A DNA stretch of 64,000 bases, taken from Pelagophyceae sp. CCMP2097 (lineage: Eukaryota; Sar; Pelagophyceae). The stretch is taken from NCBI GenBank assembly GCA_026770575.1, contig MU657194.1, positions 378,416 to 442,415 of the forward strand, written 5' to 3'. Position numbers and translations under genes: made by a program. The notes beneath the pieces are model-generated. The model was given only the letters and a program-made list of their open reading frames with translations, did not search any database and had not been told where the DNA came from. Each line of letters opens with the position of its first letter. Position 1 is the stretch's first letter. Positions 1 to 13,892 of the stretch are shown piece by piece.

Positions 1-557
1 GCGCCGAACATGCGACGCCGACGCCGCACCGCCTTGGCCCCTTCCTCGTCTTCTTCCACGGCCGACCTACGCAGGTCCTCTCGGTGCTGCACGACGTGCC
101 CCCGAGCTCGAGTGCCCGCGCAGAGGCCATCGACGCGCCCACCAGAAGCGAGTCGAGCCGCTTCCAAAGACGAGAACGCTGGTCGTTGCAACGACGCGCA
201 GAGCGAGCAGCAGAGATCGAGCCACCGGAGGAGCCGCCCGGGGAACGACGTGGTGGCGGCGCCGCGTGCGCGTCGCGGCCGGCCCGACGCGGCTTCGTCG
301 ATCGGGTCCGCGAAAAAATGAACCCGGTTCGAGGATTTCATAAAATCTTTCTTGTGCGGCCGTTAAGATGGCCGTTAAAAGGGCCAACGCATCGAGCGGT
401 TTTCGACGGGGGCCCCAGCTGGCTCGACGCGCCGCGGACGGCGTGCGTCTTTGGCTCGGCGGCGCTCGTCGCGTGCCAGCGGTGCAGGCCCGGGTCTCGC
501 CAGGGCGTCGGCGTCGAGGTCCCGGTGCACCCCTATAGCAGGCGGCAGTCGCGAGGC
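1..557 (+). other. Dynein upstream region with an open frame
   Basis: One plus-strand reading frame stays open from about base 3 through to the first dynein exon and includes in-frame ATG codons at 318 and 558. The stretch before 558 is Arg/Pro/Ala-rich and shows no dynein-family similarity that I recognise. It may be 5' UTR and promoter, a longer dynein N-terminus, or the tail of a gene that starts outside the window. I see no RNA gene or repeat in it. Confidence 0.35.
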
Positions 558-3500
558 ATGGACGCCGTCGAGGGCGAGTGGCCGCCGCCGCCGCCGAGCG
601 GCGGCGCGAAGCGGTCGCAGCGCGCGTACTACAGCGAGATGCTGTCGCAGGGCCTGTCCGAAGCCGAGGTGCTGAGCGCCTCTGGGTGTGCCATGGCGGA
701 CGCGCGGCTGTCGGCGTTCCCGGCGGCGGCGGCGCGGGCGAATTTTGACTTTAGCCTGGTGCCGATCCACCAGTCTCACACGGTCTTCGAGGATTCCGCC
801 ATCGAGCCAAAGGTTATGACGGCATTTGTGCCCAAGCCAGGGTCGCTGCCGCGCAAGCTGGAGATCGAGCGGCGCAAGCGCCTGTACGAGGCGCAGGACG
901 TCGAGACGCTGCTGCTGGCGCGCGGCATCGACTACTCGGCGCCCTACGCCTCGGCGCTGACGCATGAAGGCGCGGACCACGCGCCGGATGCGTTTGCAGC
1001 GCTGCCTTTGGCCTGGTTCGACAACTCTGATTTCGAGGTCCACCAACCCCAAGCCTGGCTCGCCACGGGCCGAGACGCAGCCGGCGGACAGCGCGGCCTG
1101 CCTGCGAAAGTCCTCCGCCTCGGCGACGAGCTGCGCGAGGTCGGCGAGTGGTGGCGCGCGCAAGTCGTCGACTTTGATGAAAAACAAGACCGCTTCGTCG
1201 TCGACTTTTCCGGCGGCAAACGCATCAAGGGCGCCGGCAACGCGCAACGCGAACAGCCGCAGACGCAGGAGTTGGAGCTCGTGCACCGCATCCACATTTG
1301 CTTCGTGCGTTGCCCGCGTCCAAAACGACGCGCGCGGGGACCCGAGACGGACAACGGGGATGGTATAGAGGCCTGATACGAAGGATCTTCTGAACCGTGT
1401 CGCTTTGTAGGTCGCCGAGGACCCGTTTGAGTACGTGGAGCGCGTCGTGGACGCGCAGCAGCGGCGCGCTGCGGCGGCGGCGGTGCTCCTCCACAACCTC
1501 TACGTCGACTGCATGCCCGCAGAGGGCATCAAGCCGCTGGACGGCGAGCTCTGCGCGAGGATTGTGGCGCTGGCTTTGAACACGAAGCTTTTAAGGCAGA
1601 CGGTGGAAACGGCCGCGATTGTTGCAGAGGTGAACCAGGACTACGTGCGGACTCTGAACAAAATCGTCTTCGTCGCGACGCACCGCAAGCTCGACGGCAA
1701 GGGCTCCGCGGGCGCCGAGCTCTTAGCGGGCGTGACTCTGCCCGCGGCGCAAGTGGCGCGGCCGGCGCGCGAGTCGGGCACGGTGGTGCTGCCCGCGGGG
1801 TGCTCCTTTTTGCGGGCCTACAACGAGTTTCGCTTCCACTCTTGCCTGACTCGGCCGGAGATCATCAAGATCATCGTGAACGTCCGAGGCGAGTGTTTGA
1901 AGATGGGTCACCTTCGCTTTTTCACGCACGTGACAAAATCGGTGCGCGTCGACGAGTTCGCCAACGCGCAGCACGAGGCGACGCAGTCCGTCTCTTCCCG
2001 GCTGCGCGAGGCCTGGCCGCAGTCTGTCTGCCAGCACATCCGGCAACAACTCAAGGACGTCAAGAAGGGGTGGTTCAACCTCGATGAGGCGAACAACGAG
2101 GTCTACGCCTTTTCAAAGCTCAACAAGTTCCTCCGCTTTGTAAACTTTATGATGCAAGACTCGATCCGCTTTTTGGTCGAAGCTTCGCTGAGAGCGTTTG
2201 CGGCCTACTTGACCAAGGCGTGCGACTGCGCCGTCTTCGTCAAGGGGCCGCGAGACGTGCAGACCCTGTACGCCGACGCCGAAAGCGCGCCGACCGCCAA
2301 GCAGAAGCGGCTGCCCTTGTTTGTTGTGGAGTTGGTCGAGGCCGACGCGGGTCCCTCGGCCACCTTTGGCTACGCCACCGACCTCTTGGTCTTCGAGGCG
2401 ACGGCGCTCAAGTTTTTTGATGAGGCCATGGCCCTGACGCAGTCCATCGTGCAGGTGGAGCGGCGCGTGATGACGAAGCTGTTTTGGTCGCACGACCCGG
2501 TGATGATGAGCGTCCACCCCACCGAGTCGTGGGTCGTCGCTTTACGCGCGGACCTCGCCGAGACGCTCTCCAAAGCCAAGGAGCCTCTGCTTCGATACGC
2601 GGCCGTCTACGACGAGTTCATCCCGTTTTTGCGGCAGGACGTAGAATCGTACGTCCAACTGCAGCAGTCCAAGTACGGCGGCCCGGACCCGGGCACGAGA
2701 GAGGAGGAGCTCGGCGAGGCGCCGGTGCCGCCTTTAGACGTCGCGGCGCTGCAGAAGCTCGCAGAGGAGCACGTGCGCAAGCAGCGCGAGGTGGAGGCCA
2801 ACGTGCCCGAGGCCGCGGTGACGGTGGGCATTTTTGCGGTCTCGGCAAAGTCGCTCTGCCGCCTCTTGGCGGACAAGCACGCCACCATCGCGTCGCGCTT
2901 GCTCGGCGTCGCCGCCGCGAGGACGACTCTACATGCCGAAGACTCTACCCTGGCCTTTGAGAAGATTATGCAAAAGCTCTCCGTCAACCCGACCAACATC
3001 GAGGAACTCACTGCTTTACGGGCCTACGCCGAGTCGGTGCCCGAGGCGGTGGCGAAGCTGCAGCTCGTGATCGACTCGTCGATGTCCAACTATGAAGCTT
3101 TAGAAGGTGTACACCACAAGCTGGGCCCGGCCGAATTCCGGCTGCAATGGGAGGTTTTTGGATGGCCTAAAAAGGTTAATGACAAGTGCGCCGAGCTCGA
3201 GGACAAGTGCCTGAAGCTGGAGCGCGGCTACGAGGCCGCCATGGACGAGGCGCAGGAGGAGTTTAGGGAGAAGCTCCGCGGCTACGCCGACGAGGTGGAC
3301 AACCTCAAAGGCTTCCACGATCTCAAGCTCGTCGACCAAGTCTCGGCCCACGTCCGCCGCATTCAGGCCGACCTCGCCGCTGCCGAGGAGGAGGCGCGGA
3401 CCTTCAACGCGCGCGAGATTCTGTTCGGCAAGGAGTGCACGCAGTACGTTTGCCGCCGTTTCGTCACCTTTTTCTTCCTTTTCGAGGAGCACACGGGGCA

Positions 3501-6500
3501 TTTGCTGATGCTTAGGTACGACGAGCTGAAGGACGTTTCGAAGGCTTTTGAGCCGTACGCGAGCATGTGGACGATGGTCGACCTCTGGCTCCATTCTCAG
3601 AAAACGTGGCTCGGTGACGCCTTCCTCTCGTTAGACGCGCAGCAGATCGACACCGACACGACTACGATCTTTAGAGCGCTGACCAAGTGCGAAAAGGCGT
3701 TTGACGCGGCGCAGCTGGCCGGGTGCGGCGCCGTGGTGAAAGAGATCCTGCACCAAGTCAACGGCTTCCGGCCGCACGTCCCTTTGATCACGGCGCTTCG
3801 GCAGCAGGGCATGCGAGACCGCCACTGGGCGAACCTGTCTGACAAACTTGGAGTGGAAGTGAAGCCCGACGAGACGTACACTTTAGAAACCATTTTCGGG
3901 ATGAAATTAAACGACGCGAATTGTGTCGAGCTCATCACAAAGATCTCCGAAGTCGCGGGCAAGGAATTCGCAATCGAATCCTCGCTGGACAAGATGGAGG
4001 GCGCCTGGCGTGGCGTTTTACTGCAGGTGGAGGCGTACAAAGAGACGGGCACGGGCATCCTCAGAGGTATCGACGAGTACATGGCCCTCCTGGACGAGCA
4101 CGTCACGACGACGCAGGCCATGACGTTTTCGGCGTTCAAGGGCCCCTTTGAGGAGCGGATCGACAAGTGGAACGCGGCGTTGCAGGTGGTTTCCGAGCTG
4201 GTGGACGAGTGGGTCGCTGTTCAAAAGAACTGGCTTTATCTGCAGCCCATCTTCGACAGCGCGGACATCAACAAGCAGCTGCCCGTCGAGGGCAAGCGCT
4301 TTGCAACGGTGGACAAGCACTGGAGGCAGACGCTGGCGGCGGCGGCCAACCCGGGCACCATGTGCATCGCCTTTTGCAACGATCACAAGCTGCTGGAGCG
4401 CTTCCGAGAGTCGAACAAGTTGCTGGACATGGTGCAAAAGGGCCTCTCCGACTACTTGGAGACGAAGCGCGCCGGCTTTGCCCGGTTTTACTTTTTATCG
4501 GACGGCGACCTCCTCGAAATTTTGAGCGAGACCAAGGACCCGCAGATGGTGCAGCCGCACCTGCGCAAGTGCTTCGAGGGCATCAAGTCGCTGAACTTCA
4601 AGGAGGACCTGACCATCGACTTCATGACGTCGTCGGAGAACGAGGTGGTGAGGTTCGTCGGAGACGTCGACCCAAAAGGCAAGAACATCGAGGACTGGAT
4701 GGTGGAGATCAACGTGGCCATGTGCGGCGCCGTGCGCGACCACATGATCCGCGCCGTGCGCGCCTACGCCGACATGGCCCGGACGGAGTGGATGTGCAAG
4801 TGGCCGGGGCAGGTGGTCCTCAACGGGTCGCAGGTGCATTGGACAGCCGAAGTCGAGGCCGTCTTGTCTGCGAGCGGCCACGCGGGCATCAAGGACTACT
4901 ACGGGCAGTCGGTCCAGCAGCTCGAGGCCATGGTCTTGTTGATTCGAACGGACCTGAACAAGGGCCAGCGCACGACCGTCGGCGCCCTCGCCGTCATCGA
5001 CGTCCACGCGCGCGACGTCGTCAAGGCCATGGGCGACTCTGGCGTCTCCTCGGTGACGGACTTTGACTGGCAAAGCCAGATGCGCTTCTACTGGGAGGGC
5101 GACGACGCGACGGGTGATCTCTGGGTGACCCAAGTCGAGTCAAAACGGGCCTACGGCTACGAATACCTCGGCAACTCGTTCAGATTGGTCATCACGCCGC
5201 TGACGGACAAGTGCTACCTCACGCTGATGGGCGCCTTGCAGATGATCCTCGGCGGCGCGCCTGCGGGGCCCGCGGGCACGGGCAAGACGGAGACGACCAA
5301 GGATCTGGCAAAGGCGCTGGCCAAGCAGTGCGTCGTCTTCAACTGCTCCGACGGTGAGCCACCTACTCCTTTTGGCATCGCAAAAATGAAAAGTGAAGAC
5401 GCTTCTTTGCAGGCCTCGACTACCGCGCCATGGGCAAGTTCTTCAAGGGCCTGGCGTCGGCGGGCGCGTGGGCCTGCTTCGACGAGTTCAACCGCATCAA
5501 CATCGAGGTGCTCTCCGTCATCGCGCAGCAGATCATGACGCTCCAGGGTGCGTGTCCAACGCCGCCCGACGGGGCAAACGTCTGTATCTGACGGGGCAAA
5601 CGCGCGTATCTGAGGCCCGACCCTAGGCGCGGTGCAGCGCGGCGAGGACCGCATCATCTTCGAGGACACTGACATCAACGTGAACCCGGACTTTGCCGTG
5701 TTCATCACCATGAACCCGGGCTACGCGGGCCGCAGCGCTCTCCCCGACAATCTAGAGGCGCTGTTCCGGCCCGTGGCGATGATGGTCCCCGACTATGCTT
5801 TGATCGGCGAGATCATGTTGTTCTCCTTTGGGTACATGGACGGTCGGAAATGCGCGAAGAAGATGGTGGCCACGTTCCGTTTGTGCTCCGAGCAGCTCTC
5901 GAGCCAAGACCATTACGACTACGGCATGCGCGCGGTGAAGACGGTCATCACCGCCGCCGGCAACTTGAAGCAGGCGGCGCCCGACGAGAAGGAAGAGGCT
6001 CTCCTGCTTCGCGCGCTCCAGGACGTCAACATCCCAAAGTTCCTCGCGCACGACCTCCCGCTCTTCGACGGCATCCTTTCCGATCTGTTCCCGGGCATCC
6101 AGCGGCCGCCGTTCGACTACGGGCCCCTGATGTCGTCGTTGAAGCACGCGGTGGTGAGGCAGAATTTGCAAACGGTGCCAATATTCATGCGCAAGAACAT
6201 TGAGCTTTATGAGATGATCTGCGTCCGGCACGGCCTCATGGTCGTCGGGCCCACGGGCGGCGGCAAGTCGAGCTGCATCAAGACGCTGGCCATGGCCCTC
6301 TCCGACCTGAAGACGGCCAAGATGGAGGGGTCTCGGTACGAGAAGGTGCACGTGCATCACCTCAACCCGAAATCCATCACCATGGGCCAGCTTTACGGCA
6401 TGTTCGACGCGAACACGCACGAGTGGCAGGACGGCATCTTAGCCTCGCTCGTCCGCATGTGCATCAAGGACACGCGGCCTGATTTGCAGTGGTTGTTGTT

Positions 6501-9500
6501 CGACGGTCCGGTGGACGCCATTTGGATCGAAAACATGAACACCGTTCTAGACGACAACAAGAAGCTGTGCCTCACTTCCGGCGAGATCATGTCCTTGTCG
6601 GACCCGATGACGATGATGTTCGAGCCCGAGGACTTGGCCGTGGCGTCGCCGGCGACGGTCTCCCGGTGCGGGATGATCTACATGGAACCGAGCTCCTTAG
6701 GACCGGACCCCATCATCCTCTCCTGGTTGCAAAGACTGCCGCCGCTGCTGGCGACGCCGGAGCACCGAATCCCACTCCAGTCGCTCTTCGACACTTACTA
6801 CCGGCCCGCGTACGGCATCCTCCGCCGAAACTGCGTCGAGCCCTTCCCAACCGTCAACGGCGCTCTCCTGGACGGCCTGCTCAACCTTTTAGATTGCGCC
6901 ATCTTCGACTTTTACCCGCGCGAGGGTGTCGAAGGTCAAGATGTGGAAGCGGCCAAGAGGATGGAGACGCAATTAGAGGGTGTCTTCATTTTCGCCTTTA
7001 TTTGGTCCATGTGCGCGACCGTGGACGCGCGAGGCAGAAAGGTCTTCGACCGCTGGCTTCGAGCCTTCCTCAACGTGCAGGGCTCGACGTATCCGATTCC
7101 GGATGCAGGATCGATTTATGATTATTGTTTCGACCGGGTTCTAGACAAATGGGTCCCCTGGATGGACACCGTCCCGCCCTACGAGTTCGACGCCCAGGCG
7201 ACGTACGCCGAGTTGATCATCCCGACGCTGGACTCTGTGAGGTACACATATTTGTTGGATACGTTGGTGCGGCACGACAAGCACGTCCTGATGACGGGCC
7301 AGACGGGGACGGGCAAGACTGTCAACATCTCGCGGCACCTGCAGAACGGCGTGGGGGACGCCTACGTCCCCATCTTCGTGACGTTTTCTGCGCAGACGTC
7401 TGCGAACCAGATCCAAGATTTGCTCGACTCCAAGTGCGAGAAACGGAGGAAAGGCATCTTCGGACCGAGCGCGGGCAAGAAGTTCCTCTGCTTCGTCGAC
7501 GACGTGCGCCCCCTATCGAAAACCCGGTGGCAAACTCGAAGCCCGAAAACGAGCAAGACTAGGTGAACATGCCCATGAAGGAGGACTACGGGGCGCAGCC
7601 ACCCATCGAGCTCCTTCGCCAATGGTTCGACAACTCGGGGTGGTTCGACCGCAAGGCCTTGACCTTCCGCACGATCATCGACGTCACCTTCGTCTGCGCC
7701 TGCGGGCCGCCCGGCGGCGGCCGCAACGAACTGAGCGCGCGATTTCCACGGCATTTCAACACGATTGGCTACACGGCCATGCAAGACGAGTCGATGCAGC
7801 TCATCTACGCGACGATCCTGGGCAACTTCATGCGCCTGCAGCGCTTCAAGGACGAGGTGGCCGAGTTGGCAAAGGGCGTGGTGGCCGCGACCATCGAGAT
7901 TTATAATACCATCCTTTCAGACCTCCGCCCGACGCCTGCCAAGTCGCACTACCAGTTCAACCTGCGCGACATTTCCAAAGTCTTCCAGGGCATGCTGATG
8001 GTGACGTCGAGGCAGGTGAAGGAGGAGCGCGACTTCGTGCGGCTCTTCGCTCACGAGAATCATCGAGTTTTTGCCGACCGTTTGATAAACTCCGAGGACC
8101 ATGCGTGGTTCGACGCCTTGGTGCAGAACACGGCGACGACGCACCTCGGCGAAGCGCACGCCGCGTCGATCGCCGACGGCGTCGTCGTCTTTGGAGACTT
8201 TATGGTGCCGGGCGCGGAACCGCGCGTGTACGAAGAGGTCAAGGACGCTTCCAACCTGCAGCCGACGATTGAAGAGTACTTGGGCGAGTACAACGCGGAC
8301 TCGAAGCAGCCCATGCACCTTGTGATGTTCATGGACGCCATACAACACGTGGCTCGAATCTCGCGCGTGATTCGGCAACCAAAGGGCAACGTTTTACTTC
8401 TTGGCGTCGGCGGTTCCGGGAGGCAGTCGCTGTCCAAGCTGGCCACGTTCATGGCCGACTACCGCCTCTTCCAGATTGAGATCGCAAAGGGCTACGGCGT
8501 GGCCGAGTGGCGCGAGAACTTGAAGACGGTGCTATTACTCGCGGGCGTTTCGGCGCAGCCCGTCGTCTTCCTTTTCAGCGACACGCAAATCGTCACGGAG
8601 ACGATGCTCGAGGACGTGAACAACGTTTTGAATACGGGGGACGTGCCCAACTTGTACGGCCCGGAAGACATGGATCTCATCCTCTCGACGTGCAAAGCGG
8701 ATTGCGTGCGCAAGCGCATCCAGCCGACCAAACTGAACATCTTCGCCACGTTCGTCGCGCGGGTTTTGGAGAACATGCACATGGTGCTCTGTATGTCTCC
8801 TCTCGGGGAAGCGTTCCGGACGCGCCTGCGCAAGTTCCCCTCTATCGTCAACTGCTGTACTATCGACTGGTTCGCGGAATGGCCAGAGGAAGCCCTCATG
8901 TCCGTCGCCACCAGGGCCATGACGGCCTCGGACGACTTTACGCTGGGGGAGCACTTGGACTCTGTAGTCGGATTCGTGAAGCACGCCCACGTTTCGGTTG
9001 CGCGCATGTCGGAGAGGTTCAAGGCGCAGCTCGGGCGGCACAACTACGTCACGCCGACTTCCTATCTGGAGCTGCTGTCGACGTACAAGGCCGTGCTGGG
9101 TTTGAAGAGGGCAGAAGTCGGGACTTTGAAGTCGAGGCTGCAGCTTGGCCTGGATAAGCTCATCTCCACTGCCACGCAGGTCGCGGGTCTGCAGGTGCAG
9201 CTGACGGAGATGCAGCCGGTGCTGATCAAGACGCAGGCTGAAGTTGAGGTGATGATTGTGAACATTGCGCGCGACAAGGCCGCCGCGGCCGAGACGCAGG
9301 CCATCGTCGCGGGCGAAGAGTCTTCGGCGCGGGAGAAGGAGGCCGAGACGCAGGCCATCGCCGACGACGCGCAGCGCGACCTCGACGAGGCGCTGCCGGC
9401 GCTGGAAGAGGCGGTCAAGTCGCTGAGCTCGCTGAAGAAGTCTGACATCGACGAGGTCCGGACCATGGGGAAGCCGCCTTTCGGCGTGCGCCTGACGATG

Positions 9501-12500
9501 GAGGCGTGCTGCATCATGTTCGGCGTCAAGCCGGATCTGGAGAAGGACGCCGCGACGGGGAAAAAGGTGCCGAATTACTTCAAGGCGGCGGGGAAGGAGC
9601 TTTTATCCCTGGGCCAAAAGCTCATCGACAAGATGAAGGCCTTTGACAAGGACAACATCCCGACGAAGATCATCGCGCAGATCCAGCCTTACATCGGGAT
9701 GGAGGAGTTTATGCCCGAGGTGATCAAAAAAGCCTCGAACGCGTGCACGGCCATGTGCATGTGGGTGAGGGCCATGCACAAGTATCACGAAGTCAGCGTC
9801 ATGGTCGAGCCGAAGAAGAAGCTCTTAGCAGAAGCGACGGAGTCGCTGACTCTCACAAAGGCGACGCTGGCAGAGGCCCAGGACAAGCTGCAGGCCGTCA
9901 TGGCCAGGATTGCCGAGCTGGAAGCGAATTTCAAGCAAGCAAACGACAAGAAGGAGGAGCTCGTCCGCGACGTCGACGAGTGCTCCGCGCGCTTGTCGAG
10001 AGCGCAGAAGTTGATCGGCGGCTTGGGCGGGGAACGAAGCAGGTGGACCGAGTCGTGTGCCACTCTGGAGCAAAACTACACGGCCCTCGTCGGCGACTCC
10101 TTGGTCTCGTCGGCCATGATCGCGTACAGCGGCGCGTTCACGCCCGACTTTCGCCGCAAACTCACCGCCGACTGGCAGGCCAAGCTGGAAGATTTGAAGC
10201 TGCCGCACTCTCCGCAGTGCGACATCCGGCAGACTCTGGCAGACCCGGTGGCCATCCGGCAATGGACCATCTGCGGCTTACCTCAGGACGGCCACAGTGT
10301 GGAGAATGGCATCATCATGTCGCGGGCGCGCAGGTTCCCGCTCCTGATTGATCCTCAAGGTCAAGCGAACCGCTTTATTAAGAATATGGGCAAGGACCCC
10401 AACTTTGCGGAAAACGGCATCGAGGTGACCAAGCTCTCGGAGAAGAACTTCCTCCGGACGCTGGAAAACGCCGTCCGGTTCGGCCGCTGGGTTTTGATCG
10501 AGAACGTGGGCGAGACGCTGGACGCGGCTTTGGAGCCTTTGCTTTTGCAGCAAAAGTTCGTCCAGGGCGGCACGGAGATGATCAAGATCGGGGACTCGAC
10601 CATCCCCTGGAACGCGGCCTTTCGCTTCTTCATGACGACGAAGCTTACAAACCCGCACTACGCGCCCGAAGTCTGCGTCAAAGTTTCCCTGTTGAATTTC
10701 GCCATCACTCCCGTGGGCCTCGAGGACCAGCTCCTCGGCGTGGTCGTGGTCGAGGAGCGGCCGGACATGGAAGAGAAGAAGAACACTTTAGTCGTGTCGA
10801 ACGCGAGCATGAAGAAGGAGTTGAAGGAGATCGAGGACTTGATTCTGTACAAGCTCTCCAACTCGACGGGCAACATCCTCGACGACCACGAGCTGATCGA
10901 GACGCTGGCCTCGTCGAAGACGACTTCGACTGAGATTTCGGCAAAGGTTGCAGAGGCGGAGATTACCGAGCGGGAGATCGATCTCGCGCGCGAGAGGTAC
11001 CGGCCCGTGGCCATCCGCGCGACGATCCTGTACTTTTCCATCTGCGGCCTCGCCAGCGTCGATCCGATGTACCAGTATTCGCTGCAGTGGTTTACGAACC
11101 TTTTTTGTCTCGCGATCCGCCAGGCCGACCAGGAGGACCACCTGGAGAAACGATTGACGATCCTCAACGACTTTTTCACCTACTTCGTCTACGTCAACGT
11201 CTGCCGCTCCTTGTTCGAAAAGGACAAGCTCCTGCTCTCGTTCATGATGGCCATTCGCATCCTGAGTGGCGCCAAGGAGGTGGATCCGCTCGAGTGGCGC
11301 TTCCTCATCTCGGGCAAGGGAAATTCGGCACCTTGCTCGAATCTTGCGAACCCGGCGCCGACGCCGCAGGGGTGGGTCGACGCGCGCGTCTGGAGCGAGG
11401 TGAGCACGCTTTCGACCCTGGACTCGTTCGCCGGCTTCGACGCCGATTTCATCACCTTCGTCGACGAGTGGCGAGGGTACTACGACGGCACGGAGCCGCA
11501 TACGATGGCGTTGCCGGCCAAGTGGGACTTTTGCTTGAACTCGTTTCAGAAGCTGTGCGTTTTGCGGTGTTTACGCGCGGACAAGGTCCCCGAAGGGGTT
11601 ATGGACTACGTCATGGAGAAGATGGGCCAGCGCTTCGTGGAGCCGCCGCCGTTCAACTTGCCCGCCTGCTACAAGGACTCTGCCAACCTGACGCCGCTGA
11701 TCTTTGTGCTCTCCAAGGGCAGCGACCCGACAAAGGCCTTTAACGTCTTTTGCAAGGAGAATCGATTCGAGAAAAAGGTCAAGAAGCTCTCCCTCGGCCA
11801 GGGCCAGGGCAACAAGGCGACGCAGATGATCGAAGAGGCGGCGGTCAAAGGGACGTGGGTCTACCTCCAGAATTGTGAGTTGCTGCAAAGTTTGCCGCAA
11901 AGTTTTCTGGCAAGACGCGCGAACATCGTCGCACCTAGGCCATTTGTACATCTCCTGGCTCGTGGAGCTGGAGCGCCTCTGCGACGCGCTCTCGGCGGAC
12001 ACGACTCATAAGGACTTTCGACTGTGGCTCACCTCCATGCCGGCCCAGCAGTTCCCCGTCTCCATCCTGCAAAACGGCGTCAAGATGACAAACGAGCCGC
12101 CAAAGGGTTTAAAGGCAAACTTGAAGTCGGTCTACTTCAAGCTCGACGACGCCAAGCTCCAAGCCACTTCGAAACCGCGCGAGTACCGGAAGCTCCTCTT
12201 CGCCTTGGTCTTCTTCCACGCCTCGTGCCAGGAGCGGCGCAAGTTCGGCGCGCTCGGGTGGAACGTGCCCTACGAGTTCAACGAGACGGATTTGGACATT
12301 TCCAGGGGCCAGCTGGAAATGTTCCTCGACTCGTACGACGACGTCCCTTTCCGAGTCCTTTGCTTCTTGACGTCGTACATCAACTACGGCGGCCGCGTGA
12401 CGGACTACATCGATATCCGCACCATCGACGTGGTCATCAAGTCGTTTTACCACCCGCGCATCTTTGTGCCCGGGTCCTCCTTCGACCCGCAGGGCGTCTA

Positions 12501-13593
12501 CCAGTCCATCGACCCGGACCCGGATGCGCCGCACAAGGCGTACATGGACTACATCGAGACGCTGCCGCTGACGGCGGGGCCCGGGATCTTCGGCATGCAC
12601 GACAACGCCAACATTGCCTGCGCAATGAACGAAACGTTCTCCATGTTCGACACGCTCCTGCAACTCGAGTCCAGCGGCGGCGGCGGCGGCGGCGGCGGCA
12701 CTTCTCGGGAGGATATCATTTCGCGAGACGTCGACGACATTCTCGGCCGCTTGGAGAAGAAGGGTTTGTTCGACATCGAAGCCATCGGCATGATGTACCC
12801 CGTCGTGTACAACGAGTCGATGAACACCGTCTTGATCCAAGAGTGCATCCGGTACAACAAGCTCATTGGCGTCATGCTGGAGACGCTGCCGTTGCTGGCA
12901 AAGGCTTTGAAGGGTCTCGTGGTCATGTCCAACGAGCTCGAGGCCATGGGCGACTCGATCGCCGTCGCGACCGTGCCGCAGGCCTGGGAGACCAAGGCGT
13001 ATCCGTCGCTGAAGCCGCTGGCGGCCTGGGCGGCGGATCTGATGGAGCGGCTCGACTTCGTGCTGACGTGGATCGAAAAGGGCGTCCCGGCCACGTTTTG
13101 GATCAGCGGCTTCTACTTCCCGCAGGCCTTTCTCACCGGGTCGATGCAAAACTTTGCGCGCGCGCAGTCGCTCCCAATCGACACCATCTCCTTTGACTTT
13201 ATCATGCTCGAGACGTTCTCGGCGGACACCATATCGGACAAGCCGGCGTCCGGAGTCTACATCCGCGGCCTTTTCATGGAGGGCGCGCGGTGGGACCCCG
13301 AAATCAAATCTTTGAACGACTCCAAGCCCAAGCAGCTCTTCTCGCCGGCGCCGATCATGCACCTCCGGCCCGTCAAGGACCGCGCGCCCGTTTCGGGCGG
13401 CATTTATAGGTGTCCCGTCTACAAGGTGCTCTCGCGCGCCGGCGTGCTCTCCACGACGGGGCACTCGACGAACTTTATTATGTGGATCGAGATGCCCTCC
13501 AACCGAGAGGACGAGATCAACAACGACGGCAACGTCGACCAGCTCTGCTGGGTCAAGGCCGGCGTCGCCGCCTTTTGCTCCCTCAAGTTCTAA
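558..13593 (+). CDS. Axonemal inner-arm dynein heavy chain (six exons)
   Basis: This is an ATP-driven microtubule motor of the flagellar axoneme. Exons 558-1304, 1411-5353, 5413-5547, 5627-7503, 7563-11874 and 11939-13593 join in phase (all GT-AG, introns 59-106 bp) to 4222 residues, which is full length for the single-headed DNAH1/3/7/12 group. P-loops are visible for AAA1 ([10 protein letters not shown], about residue 1535), AAA2 (GPTGGGKSS, about 1816), AAA3 (GQTGTGKT, about 2166) and AAA4 (GVGGSGRQS, about 2515). A coiled-coil stalk with a microtubule-binding tip follows around genomic 9.1-10.0 kb, then AAA5-6 and a conserved C-terminal domain containing [13 protein letters not shown] Gly-rich run sits at about 12675. 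The junctions RIHICF/VAEDP and [15 protein letters not shown] match the family. The ATG at 558 is chosen because similarity begins just after it; a longer N-terminus is possible. Assignment to one inner-arm subtype is inference. Confidence 0.95.
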
Positions 13594-13892
13594 TCGGACG
13601 CCCCCTGTGCCGCCGAGACGCCCGGCCTCCGGGGAATCCGCAATGGGAGACGCCCAGCCAACCCGGGGGCAGGCCAGAAGGAGGACCCTCCGCGACGGAG
13701 CCCGCGCCGCGCTTCGAGGGGGGGGGGGTACGCCCATCTCCCCGTGTAGCAGGCCCTTCGCGACTCGCCTGCGTCGCTGCCCGGTGTCGACAGCGCCGCG
13801 CGACGAGAGAATGCGACGAGCAAGTTTCGCTAAAATAAAGGTATTTTGGCGACCTCTGTGCCAGCGCGTCCCGACCGTGCGACTCGGGTGAA

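Noticed and set aside
5354..5412. Reading straight through the dynein introns as coding.
   Set aside because: Stops or non-dynein residues interrupt the AAA1 block; removing the GT-AG intron restores [15 protein letters not shown] exactly.
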